From NCBI GenBank assembly GCA_052148155.1, contig JBKQIY010000248.1:3125-67124 (forward strand): a DNA stretch of 64,000 bases, written 5' to 3'. The notes beneath the pieces are model-generated. The model did not search any database. It had not been told where the DNA came from and saw nothing but the letters and a program-made list of their open reading frames with translations. Made by a program: the position numbers and the translations under genes. Below are positions 33,755 to 42,939 of this stretch, piece after piece (the first letter of the stretch is position 1; the number at the start of each line of letters is the position of its first letter). The DNA comes from JBBQER01 sp052148155. Its GTDB lineage: Bacteria; Actinomycetota; Acidimicrobiia; IMCC26256; PALSA-610.

Positions 33755-35300
33755 CCGCGCGTTCGCGCCCTTCCCAGTACGGTGCGCGGAGATCCTTTTT
33801 GAGAACCTTGAGCGCGCCCGACAGGGGCAGCGGGTCCGTACGGATCTCCACCGACTTCGGCACCTTGAAGCCCGCGATCGATTTGCGCGCGTGGGCGATG
33901 ATCTGCGCCTCGGTCGGATGCGTTCCGGCTCGAGGCACCACGACCGCGTGTACGGCCTCGCCCCATGTCTCGTCGGGGACGCCGATCACCGCGACCTGCG
34001 CGACGTCGGGATAGCTGGCGATCGCGTTCTCGACCTCCACCGAGTAGACGTTCTCGCCGCCAGTGACGATCATGTCCTTCACCCGGTCGACGAGGAAGAG
34101 GTAGCCGCGCTCGTCGAGGTAGCCGGCGTCACCGGTGTGGTACCAACCGCCTCGGAAGGCTTCCTCGGTCGCTTTCGCCTGCTTCCAGTACTCACGCATG
34201 AAGTTGCCGCCACGTCCGCAGACCTCGCCGGTGACGCCAGTCGGCACGGCGTTCCCGGCGGCATCCCGGATCGACAACACGACACCCTGGAGCGGCCGGC
34301 CGGCCGACTGGAGACGGGCGCCGCCGCCACGGTGTTCGTCAGCGCCCAGAACGGTGAGCACAGCCGACGACTCGGTCATGCCGTAACCCTGGAGCACGTC
34401 GAGCGTCGGGAAGGCGGCGAGCAGACGGTCGAGGAGGGCGGCGGGCATCGGCGACGCACCGTAGGTGAGCGTGCGCAAACTCGCGATCCGTTCGGGACGG
34501 AACGCGTCGTGGTTCAACAACATCGCAATCATCGTCGGAACCATCACGGTCATTGTCACTTGATTGAGCTCGATCGCGTCCATCACTCCGACCGGGTCGA
34601 AGAGAGGCACGATCACCGACGTTCCACCTTGGGCCGGGACACCAACAATTCCGCCCATCGACGCGGCGTGAAACATCGGCGTCTGGTGCAGGTACACCTC
34701 GTCGGCCGCGATCCGCCACGCCATCGAGACGTGATACAGGTTCAGCAACTCGGCGCGTTGATCAAGGAGCACGCCTTTGGGCGTACCGGTCGTGCCGCCC
34801 GTGTACATCAGTATGACCGGATCTTCTTCTTCCGGTTCGTCGGGAATGACGGAGTTCGCGGCAGCGAGAAGCTCTTCGTAGTCCGCGTCGTGGGGGACGT
34901 CGCCGCTGCCTAAAAGTACGACATGCTCGAGACCGACCTCCCCGCGCACCTCCTCGATGACCTTGGCGAAGAACGCATCGGTAAAACACACCTTCGTGCC
35001 GGAGTCGGCAAGGATGAACGCGAGCTCGTTCGGAGCCAGACGTAGATTCAGCGGGTTCACGACGCCGGCTCCGAGGAACGCGGCGTGGTACAGCTCCAAG
35101 AACCGGTGACTGTTGAGCGCCATCACCGCCACTCGGTCGTCGCGCCGGACTCCCAGCGTGCCGAGCGCGCCCGCCGCACGCGCCACCCGATCGAGATGCT
35201 GCTCGTAGGTCGCTGAGTAGGTCCCGTCGATCACCGCGACCTTGTCTGCATGTTGCTCCGTCGCCGGCAACAGATGGCGGTGGTACACGAGCTCTTTCAC
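33747..35300 (-). CDS. Acyl-CoA synthetase / AMP-dependent ligase (FadD-like)
   Basis: 517 residues. ANL-superfamily motifs: P-loop YTGGTTGTPKG (about 168-178), GYGMTESS, YHTGD, DRVKDMIVTGGENVYS hinge and the catalytic lysine in SGALKVLKK near the C-terminus. It activates a carboxylic acid to an acyl-CoA via an acyl-AMP. GTG start at 35300 with TAGCGT (complement of 35308-35313) ending 7 nt upstream, hence probably leaderless and separately transcribed from the upstream TIGR03085 gene. Substrate range cannot be read; medium- or long-chain or aromatic acids are all possible. Confidence 0.92.
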   Translation of the reverse strand: MKELVYHRHLLPATEQHADKVAVIDGTYSATYEQHLDRVARAAGALGTLGVRRDDRVAVMALNSHRFLELYHAAFLGAGVVNPLNLRLAPNELAFILADSGTKVCFTDAFFAKVIEEVRGEVGLEHVVLLGSGDVPHDADYEELLAAANSVIPDEPEEEDPVILMYTGGTTGTPKGVLLDQRAELLNLYHVSMAWRIAADEVYLHQTPMFHAASMGGIVGVPAQGGTSVIVPLFDPVGVMDAIELNQVTMTVMVPTMIAMLLNHDAFRPERIASLRTLTYGASPMPAALLDRLLAAFPTLDVLQGYGMTESSAVLTVLGADEHRGGGARLQSAGRPLQGVVLSIRDAAGNAVPTGVTGEVCGRGGNFMREYWKQAKATEEAFRGGWYHTGDAGYLDERGYLFLVDRVKDMIVTGGENVYSVEVENAIASYPDVAQVAVIGVPDETWGEAVHAVVVPRAGTHPTEAQIIAHARKSIAGFKVPKSVEIRTDPLPLSGALKVLKKDLRAPYWEGRERAVN

Positions 35301-35329
35301 GCACGCAACGCTACCTGGCTCGGAGTCGT

Positions 35330-35959
35330 CTACACGCCGAACTTCGCGTTTTGGACGATCGCGACCGCGTCGTCGGCGCCGTCGAATGTCACCACGGCGG
35401 CGTCTTTGCGCCCCGACAGGTACAACGCGAGCTCACCGATATCGCCGCTCAATGTCACGGCGGACCCTTCCTTGGTCACGGTCTTGTCGCGTCCGTCGGC
35501 TGATCGCAGCGTGAGCGCCACTCCGGGGATCGCCTTCTTGGACATCCCGAAGCCGAGCATCTTCCAAAGGATCTGGTCCATTTCCGGGTCAAGCTGGCGC
35601 GGCGGCTCGCCGGCCGGCCGGCGCACGTCCTCATGGTGCACGAAATTCTCGTTGACGTTGGCAACCGCGAGCGGTCCGGTGCGGTGCATCCACGGCGGAC
35701 CGGTGCGCAGCATTGCGACCAGCGGTTCGTAACCTTTCGCCCTGTACTTGTCCATCACCCGTTGGAGGTGCCCGGCCAGGAACGGCACGACCAGACCGAT
35801 GGCCGCGTCGGAGCGCGCCTCGCGGGCGACGAGATGTGCCGCGAGGTCGAGGGTGTTCCAGCCCTCGCACAGCGTCGGCGCGTCGGGGCCGAACTTGCCG
35901 AACGTGTCACACATCGCGGCGCGTTCCGCCAACAACACCTGGGTCGCGGCCTTGCTCAT
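35330..35959 (-). CDS. TIGR03085-family protein (DinB/mycothiol-dependent fold)
   Basis: 209 residues. The N-terminal helices with LLAERAAMCDTF, TLCEGWNTLDLAAHLVARE and the later ENFVHHEDVRRP metal-site segment match the TIGR03085 family, related to mycothiol-dependent maleylpyruvate isomerases and DinB. His residues in AAHL and VHHED would bind a divalent metal. Function is unknown, but the fold often uses mycothiol, which fits the actinobacterial origin. ATG overlaps the stop of the VOC gene by 4 bp, so it belongs to the FadD-FadE-VOC operon. Confidence 0.85.
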   Translation of the reverse strand: MSKAATQVLLAERAAMCDTFGKFGPDAPTLCEGWNTLDLAAHLVAREARSDAAIGLVVPFLAGHLQRVMDKYRAKGYEPLVAMLRTGPPWMHRTGPLAVANVNENFVHHEDVRRPAGEPPRQLDPEMDQILWKMLGFGMSKKAIPGVALTLRSADGRDKTVTKEGSAVTLSGDIGELALYLSGRKDAAVVTFDGADDAVAIVQNAKFGV

Positions 35960-36357
35960 GATGCGTAACTCCTCAGTTCGACCGTGTTGCCGTCGGGATC
36001 GTGCACGTAGAGGCTCGATGCCACACCTTGCGCACCGTACAGCCCGTCGGCGCGCCTCGAGTTGGGAAAGTGCGCGGCGAGGGCGTCGAGGTCGGCAGCG
36101 CGGATCACCAAGCAGACGTGCTCCATGTTGTGACCGCTTCCGTCGCCGGGGCCGATGTGATCAGGAGGTGCGGGGAACAGGTCGATCAGTGTCGTGGCAT
36201 CGATACGGGCCGACGGGAACAGGACCTCTCCTCGTCTCCAGGCCGCGACGCGATCGGGAGCGAGACCCAGCTCGTTGCAGTAGAACGCGAGCGACGCCTC
36301 GACATCAGCACACCGCAACACCACGTGATCGAGGCCGACGACCTGGACGATGCTCAT
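35956..36357 (-). CDS. VOC-family (glyoxalase/bleomycin-resistance) protein
   Basis: 133 residues. The two beta-alpha-beta-beta-beta modules are visible: VVGLDHVVLRCADVEASLAFY at the start (His8 metal ligand) and EHVCLVIRAADLDAL in the second, ending DPDGNTVELRSY with the final Glu ligand. VOC proteins are metal-dependent lyases, isomerases or dioxygenases; which one cannot be decided. ATG 36357 gives the canonical start, although the frame is open to 36402. It overlaps the TIGR03085 gene by 4 bp and follows the acyl-CoA dehydrogenase by 69 bp. Confidence 0.85.
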   Translation of the reverse strand: MSIVQVVGLDHVVLRCADVEASLAFYCNELGLAPDRVAAWRRGEVLFPSARIDATTLIDLFPAPPDHIGPGDGSGHNMEHVCLVIRAADLDALAAHFPNSRRADGLYGAQGVASSLYVHDPDGNTVELRSYAS

Positions 36358-36426
36358 GCGGCGACGACCTCCAGCGCTGAACGCCCGCGCAACGCTACTC
36401 AATCGTCCACGGAGGCGGATCTGCGC

Positions 36427-37587
36427 CTAACGAGGCAATCCGAGGAGCCGTTCCCCGATGATCGTGCGCTGCACTTCGGACGTGCCCCCGGCGATCGACG
36501 CGGCCTTCGACCACAACCACTGGCGTTGCCAAAAGCCGCGACCAGGATTGTCTTGTGCGCCCCACCACAACGGTGCCGCCGCACCGACCACGTCGAGCGC
36601 GTGAGCCGACAGCGTCTGAGTCATGTCCGACCAGGCCAACTTCGTGATGCTCGACTCCGGGCCGGGCTCGATGCCCTTGGCGAGGCGCGAGAGCGTACGC
36701 CAATTGTGAAGCCGAAGAACGCGGAGCTCGACAAACGACTGCGCGAGCGCGTCGGCGATCTGCACCATGTCGAGCTCGCCTCGCGCCGCGCAAAGTTGCC
36801 ACAGTTCGTCGAGGTATACCTCGTGCACGACTTGTTCCTTGAACGGGAACGAGGTGCCCCGCTCGTGGGCGAGGGTCGTGTTGGCCACCGCCCAGCCGTT
36901 GTGCAGGCCACCGACCAACTGGTCGTCGGGCACGTAGACCTCGTTGAGGAACACTTCATTGAACTCGGCGTCGCCGGTGAGCTGCACGAGCGGGCGTACC
37001 TCGATGCCCGGAGCCTGCATGTCGACCACGAGGTACGAGATGCCTTTGTGTTTCGGCGCCTCAGGGTCGGTGCGCGCGAGACAGATCCCCCAGCGGGCGA
37101 ACTGCGCGTATGACGTCCAAACCTTCTGGCCCGAAAGCAGCCAGCCGTCGTCGACGCGCACCGCCTTCGTCTTGAGCGACGCGAGGTCGGAGCCGGCGTC
37201 CGGCTCGCTGAAGAGCTGGCACCAGATCTCATCGGCGGACAGGATTGCGCTCAACCAGCGCTGCTTCTGGGTGTCGGTGCCGTGCGCAAGCAACGTCGGC
37301 CCGGCAAGGTTGATGCCGACGCGGTTGATCGGCTGCAGGGCACGGGAGCGTGCGTACTCCATGTTGAAGATCGCGACCTCGACGGGCGACGCACCGCGAC
37401 CGCCGTAGTTCTGCGGCCAGTGGATACCGACCCACCGTGCTGCTGCCAGCTCGGCCTGCCATCCCCGGCCGAAGTCGACCTCGGCGCCGATGGTTTCGAA
37501 ACGGGGCGGAACCTCCACGTGGGCTCGCAGCCAGGCGCGTACCTCTTCGGCGAAGGCCTGCTCCTCGGCCGTGAACGAGAGATCCAC
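36427..37587 (-). CDS. Acyl-CoA dehydrogenase
   Basis: 386 residues. ACAD layout complete: WCQLFSEPDAGSDLASL flavin segment (about 122-138), KVWTSYAQFA, and C-terminal SIAGGTSEVQRTIIGERLLG. As in the 16019 gene, the usual Glu position before GGTSE is Ala, typical of actinobacterial FadE proteins. It begins 2 bp after the upstream FadD-like ligase, so activation and first oxidation of the same acid are coupled. Controlled by the CTGAC-N6-GTCAG operator at 39332. Confidence 0.92.
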   Translation of the reverse strand: MDLSFTAEEQAFAEEVRAWLRAHVEVPPRFETIGAEVDFGRGWQAELAAARWVGIHWPQNYGGRGASPVEVAIFNMEYARSRALQPINRVGINLAGPTLLAHGTDTQKQRWLSAILSADEIWCQLFSEPDAGSDLASLKTKAVRVDDGWLLSGQKVWTSYAQFARWGICLARTDPEAPKHKGISYLVVDMQAPGIEVRPLVQLTGDAEFNEVFLNEVYVPDDQLVGGLHNGWAVANTTLAHERGTSFPFKEQVVHEVYLDELWQLCAARGELDMVQIADALAQSFVELRVLRLHNWRTLSRLAKGIEPGPESSITKLAWSDMTQTLSAHALDVVGAAAPLWWGAQDNPGRGFWQRQWLWSKAASIAGGTSEVQRTIIGERLLGLPR

Positions 37588-37589
37588 GC

Positions 37590-39338
37590 TTACAGATCCC
37601 AGAACCGCTCGCGCCCGTAGTGGACGAACGAACGGTGCAACACGGCCTCGTCGGTTGCGGTAAACGGACGAAACTCGGTTTCACCGCGTTCGCGTACGTA
37701 GCAGTCGTCGCCGGCGACCCGGTCGGCGCGGAATTTCTGGCTCACGAGTGTGCGCTTCACGATCTTGTTGGTGCCGGTCGTCGGCGGATCACGCAGGATC
37801 CGCACGTAACGGGGCCGCCATTTCGGCCCGATCGCGTCCTGCGCGTCGAGCCAGTTCGAGAAGTCGGTCGTGTCGAACTCGGCGTCGTCGGCCAGCACCA
37901 AGCTTGCCATCACCTGGTCGCCGGCCTGGTCGTCGGGGACGCCGTAGACCGCCGCCAACACCACGCCGCGCGCCTTGCGCAGCGTCTCCTCGATCGGTCC
38001 GGCTGGAAAGTTCTCGCCGTCGACACGGATCCAGTCGGCGTTGCGGCCGGCGAAGTACAAAAAACCTTGCTGGTCCTTGTAGCCGAGGTCACCCGACCAG
38101 TACCAGCCGAAGCGGGTTGTCTTCGAGGTCGCGTCTTCGTTGTTGTAGTAGCCCTCGAACGGGCCGACTCCTTGCGTGTTGACGATCTCGCCGACACAAT
38201 CCTGCGCGTTGAGCACGCGGCCACGATCGTCGAGCTCCGCGCGCGGTTTCGCTCGGCCGTCGTCGTCGACGACCTGCACGTGGTCGGGCGCCAGCCCGAG
38301 CGCGCCCGCCGGCATGTCGACGTCGCGGTTCACGGCGACGCCGCCCTCGGTTGCGCCGTAGGCGTCGATGACCTCGAGGCCGAACCGGCGCGAGAAGTTG
38401 GCAACCACTTCGGGCGAACCCTCGTTCCCGAACGCGACCCGCAAGGTGTTCTCGGCGTCGTCGTCGCGTTCGGGCTGCGCGAGGAGGTACGCCAAGGGTT
38501 TGCCCGTGTAGTTGAAGTACGTCGAACCGTAGTGGCGGACGTCGGCCAGCCACCGTGACGCAGAGAACCGACGGCCGAGGCCGACCGCGCATGGCGTCAC
38601 CAACGACGGTGCCCATCCGACCTGCACCGCATTCGAATGGAACAGCGGCATGCACACGTAGCCGACGTCGTCGGGACCGATGTCCATGATCATCGACATC
38701 CGTTTGCCGGTCACGAGCAGACGGCGCTGCGAGCAAATCACCGCCTTGGGCGCATCCGACGTACCCGACGTGAAGATCAGCGCCCAGATCGAATCGACGT
38801 CGGGCTCGAGTCCAGGATCATCGGCGCCTTGGTGGGCGGCCAAGGCGTCGGCGAGCGAAGCGCCGAGCGCCGGGGTGGGGTCGTCGCGATCTGCGAACCG
38901 GTTCGACGAAAGGATCGGCGGCAGCCGGTCAGCGATCGGGACAAGCAGCGGCTCGTGACGCGGCTCGGTGATGACCAGCCCGCAATGGGTGTGCAGCGCG
39001 TCGCGCAGCAGGTGCTCGTCGCGTCGGGTGTGATTCAGGCCGACGATGCCGGCACCGATCAGGGCTGCGCCACCGAACGCGAACAGGTACTCCGGCGTGT
39101 TGTCGAGCAGGACGGCCACGTGGCGGGGTGAACCGGCCGGAAGCCGTTCGAGGAACAGCGCCGCGAAGCGGCACGACTCCTCGAAGTACTGCGCGTGGGT
39201 CCAGGACCGGTCGCCGAACTTGATGGCGATCCGGTCGCCGAACTCGGACGCGTTGCGCCGCAGCAGCGCGGCCGCGTTCGGAGCGACGAGTGGCGCCTGG
39301 CCGGGCGCGGGGACCGATCGACGGGACAGACCTGACAT
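37590..39338 (-). CDS. Acyl-CoA synthetase (FadD-like)
   Basis: 582 residues. P-loop FTSGTSDAPKAVI (about 189-201), DAYGATEGG, WYWSGDLGY, GRNADWIRVDGENFPAG hinge and a catalytic lysine in TGTNKIVKR. The pattern is closest to mycobacterial FadD17/FadD1-like ligases. A TACGAT box (complement of 39348-39353) ends 9 nt before the ATG with no ribosome site, and the ATG lies inside the CTGAC-N6-GTCAG palindrome, so the transcript is probably leaderless and tightly repressed. First gene of an operon with FadE, VOC and TIGR03085. Start could be slightly downstream, but no better candidate is seen. Confidence 0.92.
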   Translation of the reverse strand: MSGLSRRSVPAPGQAPLVAPNAAALLRRNASEFGDRIAIKFGDRSWTHAQYFEESCRFAALFLERLPAGSPRHVAVLLDNTPEYLFAFGGAALIGAGIVGLNHTRRDEHLLRDALHTHCGLVITEPRHEPLLVPIADRLPPILSSNRFADRDDPTPALGASLADALAAHQGADDPGLEPDVDSIWALIFTSGTSDAPKAVICSQRRLLVTGKRMSMIMDIGPDDVGYVCMPLFHSNAVQVGWAPSLVTPCAVGLGRRFSASRWLADVRHYGSTYFNYTGKPLAYLLAQPERDDDAENTLRVAFGNEGSPEVVANFSRRFGLEVIDAYGATEGGVAVNRDVDMPAGALGLAPDHVQVVDDDGRAKPRAELDDRGRVLNAQDCVGEIVNTQGVGPFEGYYNNEDATSKTTRFGWYWSGDLGYKDQQGFLYFAGRNADWIRVDGENFPAGPIEETLRKARGVVLAAVYGVPDDQAGDQVMASLVLADDAEFDTTDFSNWLDAQDAIGPKWRPRYVRILRDPPTTGTNKIVKRTLVSQKFRADRVAGDDCYVRERGETEFRPFTATDEAVLHRSFVHYGRERFWDL

Positions 39339-39353
39339 GAGTGTCAGATCGTA
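39332..39353 (-). promoter_or_regulatory. TetR-type operator over the FadD start codon
   Basis: CTGACATGAGTGTCAG (39332-39347) is a perfect 16-bp palindrome apart from the 4-nt centre. TACGAT on the minus strand (39348-39353) directly adjoins it. The minus-strand start codon (39336-39338) is inside the operator. A divergent plus-strand gene starts at 39378 with its own TACGCT box (39364-39369), so both directions may be controlled. Confidence 0.7.
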
Positions 39354-39377
39354 CGCTGGTCGCTACGCTCGTCGCTG

Positions 39378-40232
39378 ATGAGCGTCGACCTCACCGGTGC
39401 CGCCGACCTGCACTGCCACTTCGGTCCCGACCCGCACCGTGCACGGTCGGTCGATGCGTTCGAGGCCGCCCACGAAGCCGCGGCGGCCGGGCATCGGGCG
39501 ATCGTGTTGAAGTCGCACGACTCCCCGACGGCGTCACTGGCGTGGGCGGTGCAACGCGACGTCGGCGAGACGATTTCGGTGTTCGGCGGCATCTGCTGTG
39601 ACCGCGAAGTGGGTGGCATGAATCCGGCCGCAGTCGAGGTGGCGCTCGGCCTCGGCGCCCGCATCGTGTGGCTCCCGACCCTGAGCAGCCGTCAAGACTT
39701 CGAAAACGGCGTCGCCGCCCAGCTTGGCATCCCGGGTCCGGGAATCGTCGTGATCGACGACGACGGCGAACTCCTGCCCGAGACCCGCGAGGTCCTCGCG
39801 CTCGTGCGCGACCACCGCGCGGTGCTCGCGACCGGCCATGTAAGTGCCGCAGAGCATTTTGCGGTGACGAAAGCGCTCGCGCATGAGGCGCCGGTGGTGC
39901 TCACCCACGCCACCGAGGACCTCGCCGGACCGAAGCTCACCGCCGCGCAATGTCACGAGCTCGCACAGCTCGGCGCCTGGGTCGAGCTGTGCGCGATGAC
40001 CTGTATCGGCGCGCTCGCGACGAAGACCGTCGCGCAGATGGTGGCCACCATCCGGGCCGTCGGCGTGGACCGCATCACCCTCGGTACCGACTTCGGCCAG
40101 CAGGTGAATCCTCATCCGGCGGCCGGGCTCCAAACCTATGCGGACGCGCTGTTCGCACAGGGTTTGACCGAAGCAGAAATTCGCCGGATGGCGTGCACGA
40201 ATCCGACTGCCCTGCTGGGCATCGACACCTAG
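39378..40232 (+). CDS. DUF6282-type metal-dependent hydrolase-like protein
   Basis: 284 residues. An N-terminal DLHCHFGPD (9-17) carries the HxH metal pair of the amidohydrolase/PHP-like TIM-barrel group, with later KSHD (about 44-47), GHVS and THATED segments supplying further metal ligands, and GTDFG near the end. The pattern fits DUF6282. Likely a hydrolase of unknown substrate. The TACGCT box 8 nt before the ATG suggests a leaderless transcript from the divergent operator-bearing promoter shared with the FadD operon, implying a common catabolic role. CMD gene follows 16 bp downstream. Confidence 0.8.
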   Translation: MSVDLTGAADLHCHFGPDPHRARSVDAFEAAHEAAAAGHRAIVLKSHDSPTASLAWAVQRDVGETISVFGGICCDREVGGMNPAAVEVALGLGARIVWLPTLSSRQDFENGVAAQLGIPGPGIVVIDDDGELLPETREVLALVRDHRAVLATGHVSAAEHFAVTKALAHEAPVVLTHATEDLAGPKLTAAQCHELAQLGAWVELCAMTCIGALATKTVAQMVATIRAVGVDRITLGTDFGQQVNPHPAAGLQTYADALFAQGLTEAEIRRMACTNPTALLGIDT

Positions 40233-40248
40233 CGAACGGGGAAGTTCG

Positions 40249-40776
40249 ATGGCCCGTATCGAAGTTCCGGACGGCACAAGCGATCCTGAAGTCCGCATGT
40301 GGAAACTGCGACCCGAGATGGGGATCGGCGCAGGAACCTTGAGTCACGCGGTCTATGAGCAGAGCATCCTGCCGGTGCGGGTGCGTGAGCTCGCACGCAT
40401 GCGGATCGCCGAGATCAACGACTGCGCGATCTGTCAGCAGTGGCGCAAGACGGCGGGCACGGCCGACGCGCTCACAGAAGCCGACTTCGCGCACGTCGCC
40501 GAATGGCGAACGTACCCGGGTTACTCCCGAGCCGAACGCCTCGCCGTTGAGTATGCGGAACGCTTCGCGCTTGATCACCGCGCCATCGACGACGACTTCT
40601 TCACGCGCCTGCATTCGGAGTACAGCGACGCCGAAATACTTGACCTGACAGTGTGCATCGGTGCGTGGCTTGCCCTCGGTCGCACGATGAATGTGCTCGG
40701 TATCGACAGCTACTGCCGCACGACCCCTAAGCCGGCCGACGGAATATCGCGGCGCGGGCCGGCGACGAACGCGTAG
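40249..40776 (+). CDS. Carboxymuconolactone decarboxylase-family protein
   Basis: 175 residues. AhpD/CMD helical core with the redox pair CAIC (about 59-62) after RELARMRIAEIND, and a downstream GAWLALGRTMNVLG helix. Probably a thiol peroxidase or a small-molecule decarboxylase-like enzyme; the CxxC favours the former. It follows the DUF6282-like gene by 16 bp and is 12 bp from the thioesterase, though the latter has a promoter box overlapping this stop. Distinct from the CMD protein at 150-770, with low overall similarity. Confidence 0.85.
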   Translation: MARIEVPDGTSDPEVRMWKLRPEMGIGAGTLSHAVYEQSILPVRVRELARMRIAEINDCAICQQWRKTAGTADALTEADFAHVAEWRTYPGYSRAERLAVEYAERFALDHRAIDDDFFTRLHSEYSDAEILDLTVCIGAWLALGRTMNVLGIDSYCRTTPKPADGISRRGPATNA

Positions 40777-40788
40777 CTTGGCGTCTGT

Positions 40789-41616
40789 ATGGGAGATCTC
40801 GCGCACGACACCGCGGTCGAGGGCCGCGACGGGCACTACACCGCACGCATGGCTCGAGACTGGGAGATCTGGGGACCGAACGGCGGATACGTCGCCTCGG
40901 TCGCGCTGCGCGCCGCGGGTGCGCACTCGCGATTCGACCGTCCGGCGACGCTCGTCGGCCATTTCCTCGGCGTCGCCGACTTCGACGACGTCGACCTCGA
41001 CGTGACGACGCTGCGCGAAGCGAAGCGGGCCGAATCGATCCGCGTCGCGATGACCCAACGCGGACAACCGATTTTCGACGCGATGGTCTGGTCGGTCGGC
41101 GATGTCGCCGGCCTCGAGCACGACCACTCCGAGATGCCCGAAGTCCCGGACCCGGAGACACTGCGACCGGCGGCGGAACGAATGGCCGACGCGGGGATCG
41201 TCTCCCCGTTCAAGTTCTGGTCCAATTTCGACGAGCGTCCCGTCAGCTGGGTCGACGACTGGGAGCATCGCACACCAGCCGCGCCGGTCGCCGGCGGGTG
41301 GTACCGCTACGTCCCCCGCTCGACGTTCGACGACCCTTGGGTCGACGCGTGCCGTTCGATGATCTTGCTCGACACGCTCGGCTGGCCGGCGGTGTGCCGA
41401 CTCCACGTCGCCAGCGCGTACATCGCGCCGAGCATCGACCTGTCAGTCGCGTTTCACCGCCGCGCGCCGACCGAGCCGTGGCTGTACGCGCAGGCGGGTG
41501 CGTCGAGCGCGAGCGGCGGGCTCATCGCGTGCGACAGTCGCGTCTGGGCCCGTACCGGGGAGCTCCTCGCCGTCGGTGCCAGCCAACTCCTGTGCCGCCC
41601 CGGCCGCCAATTCTGA
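40789..41616 (+). CDS. Acyl-CoA thioesterase (double hot-dog, TesB/PF13622-like)
   Basis: 275 residues. Two hot-dog halves: the first with WEIWGPNGGYVASVALRAAG (about 25-44), the second with RLHVASAYIAPSIDLSVAFHR (about 200-220) and SRVWARTGELLAVGASQLL at the end. The NGGY motif is typical of actinobacterial TesB-like thioesterases, which release CoA from acyl-CoAs. A TAGCTT box (40774-40779) ends 9 nt before the ATG and overlaps the previous stop region. Role here may be rescue of CoA from blocked intermediates (inference). Confidence 0.85.
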   Translation: MGDLAHDTAVEGRDGHYTARMARDWEIWGPNGGYVASVALRAAGAHSRFDRPATLVGHFLGVADFDDVDLDVTTLREAKRAESIRVAMTQRGQPIFDAMVWSVGDVAGLEHDHSEMPEVPDPETLRPAAERMADAGIVSPFKFWSNFDERPVSWVDDWEHRTPAAPVAGGWYRYVPRSTFDDPWVDACRSMILLDTLGWPAVCRLHVASAYIAPSIDLSVAFHRRAPTEPWLYAQAGASSASGGLIACDSRVWARTGELLAVGASQLLCRPGRQF

Positions 41617-41692
41617 TACGTGGCCGTTCCACTTCGATTGGTCTGTGACCAGCAGGCGTGCGGTCCTGGGGCACCTCGGTAGATTCGCAGCC

Positions 41693-42340
41693 GTGGAGGA
41701 CCGCCAGACACCCGGGTTGTACCTCGAGATGACCGAGATGCCCCTCGACGTCTACGTCCGCGACCGCATCCCGTCGGTGCTCGCACTGCCCGGTGTCGAG
41801 CGAGCCTCCTGGTGGCGCAACGTGCACCGCGACCGCGACGACCTTCCGCGGGTATTGGCAGAATTCGATCACCTCGGCGTCTTCGAGGTCGCCGACGGAT
41901 TCCAGGGCCCGATCTCACCGGCCGGCGTCTGCGCCCACCACTTCCGTCGCACCGGCCGACCAGGCCAAGGTGTGCTCACCGGACGTCCCACGGTCGGGCT
42001 GTCACTCGTGCTGATCTCACCGACCGAGCCGGCCCGCGCCCAGGAGCTGCGGGACTGGGCCGACTTCGTGCACATCCGTCACATTGCCGAGGCGGCAGTG
42101 CCCGGCTACACCATGATCACCCCGTACGAGAACGTGACGAACGCCGATCCACGCTTCTTGCACTTCTACGAGATGGACACCGACGACCCCGAACGTGCGT
42201 TCACACAGATGACACCAGCCGTCATCGATCGCATCGGCGGTGTCGACACGGACGCGTTCAAGCGTTGGGCGTTCGGTCCGAGCCTGCGCATCATGTACGT
42301 CAATTCGTTCCTGCGGGTCGGCGCCGCGCAATCAGGGTGA
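41693..42340 (+). CDS. Hypothetical protein, probable tandem dimeric alpha/beta barrel (EthD-like)
   Basis: 215 residues from GTG 41693. Two similar halves: YLEMTEMPLDVYVRDRIPSV with a WW pair, and a second half with LISPTEPARAQELRDWADFV, HIAEAAVPGYTMITPYE and RFLHFYEMDTDDPERAF. Both fit ferredoxin-like strand-helix-strand units, as in EthD/dimeric alpha-beta barrel proteins; this is by eye only. No catalytic site is evident. A TAGATT box (41680-41685) ends 7 nt before the GTG. It overlaps the nitroreductase start by 4 nt (GTGA), so the two are coupled. Confidence 0.65.
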   Translation: MEDRQTPGLYLEMTEMPLDVYVRDRIPSVLALPGVERASWWRNVHRDRDDLPRVLAEFDHLGVFEVADGFQGPISPAGVCAHHFRRTGRPGQGVLTGRPTVGLSLVLISPTEPARAQELRDWADFVHIRHIAEAAVPGYTMITPYENVTNADPRFLHFYEMDTDDPERAFTQMTPAVIDRIGGVDTDAFKRWAFGPSLRIMYVNSFLRVGAAQSG

Positions 42341-42939
42341 ACGACCGCGACTTCTTCGCCGTCGTCGGTCGCCAGCGGGCCTGCCGCGCGTTCAGTGATG
42401 TTCCCGTCGCCGACACCGACATCGCAGCGCTGATCGCGGCGGCGACGCACGCGCCCAGCGCAGAAAACCGACAGCCCTGGGAGTTCGTGGTCGTGCGCGA
42501 CCCGGCCGTTCGGGCCGCGATCGGCGATCTCACCCGGCGGGCGTGGGAAACCTATGGGCGGGCCATCTCCGAGAAACGACTGTCGCCGCAATTGTTGGCG
42601 GAGGTCGACCGCGGCGCGACCGGCGGCGTCGCCGCCGCGCCCGTGAACGTCGTCGTCTGCGCCGACACCGAACGCGGCCTCGAAGCAACGGTCCCCTCGT
42701 CGATCTTTCCGGCGGTGCAGAACCTGCTCCTCGCCGCCACGGCGTTGGGCCTGGGAAGCGCCCTGACCACGATCACGACCAGTTTTCGTGCGGAGCTCGC
42801 GGCGCTGTGCGACCTCCCAGCTCACGTCGTGCCGGTCGCGGTGGTGCCGCTCGGTTGGCCAGCACGACCGCTCGGGCCTCCGAGACGCGAGCCGTTCGCC
42901 CGACACACCCACCGCGAGCGCTACGGCAACGAGTGGTAG
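42337..42939 (+). CDS. Nitroreductase-family protein
   Basis: 200 residues. Typical FMN-binding start: RRQ-like motif is VGRQRACRAFSDVPV (about 9-23), then APSAENRQPWEFVVV (about 39-53), AAPVNVVVC and SIFPAVQNLLLAATALGLGSALTT. Such enzymes reduce nitro groups, quinones or enones, or act in flavin-dependent dehydrogenation. GTG start overlapping the upstream stop. The last bases overlap the acetyltransferase start by 7 nt. The substrate is unknown. Confidence 0.9.
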   Translation: MNDRDFFAVVGRQRACRAFSDVPVADTDIAALIAAATHAPSAENRQPWEFVVVRDPAVRAAIGDLTRRAWETYGRAISEKRLSPQLLAEVDRGATGGVAAAPVNVVVCADTERGLEATVPSSIFPAVQNLLLAATALGLGSALTTITTSFRAELAALCDLPAHVVPVAVVPLGWPARPLGPPRREPFARHTHRERYGNEW

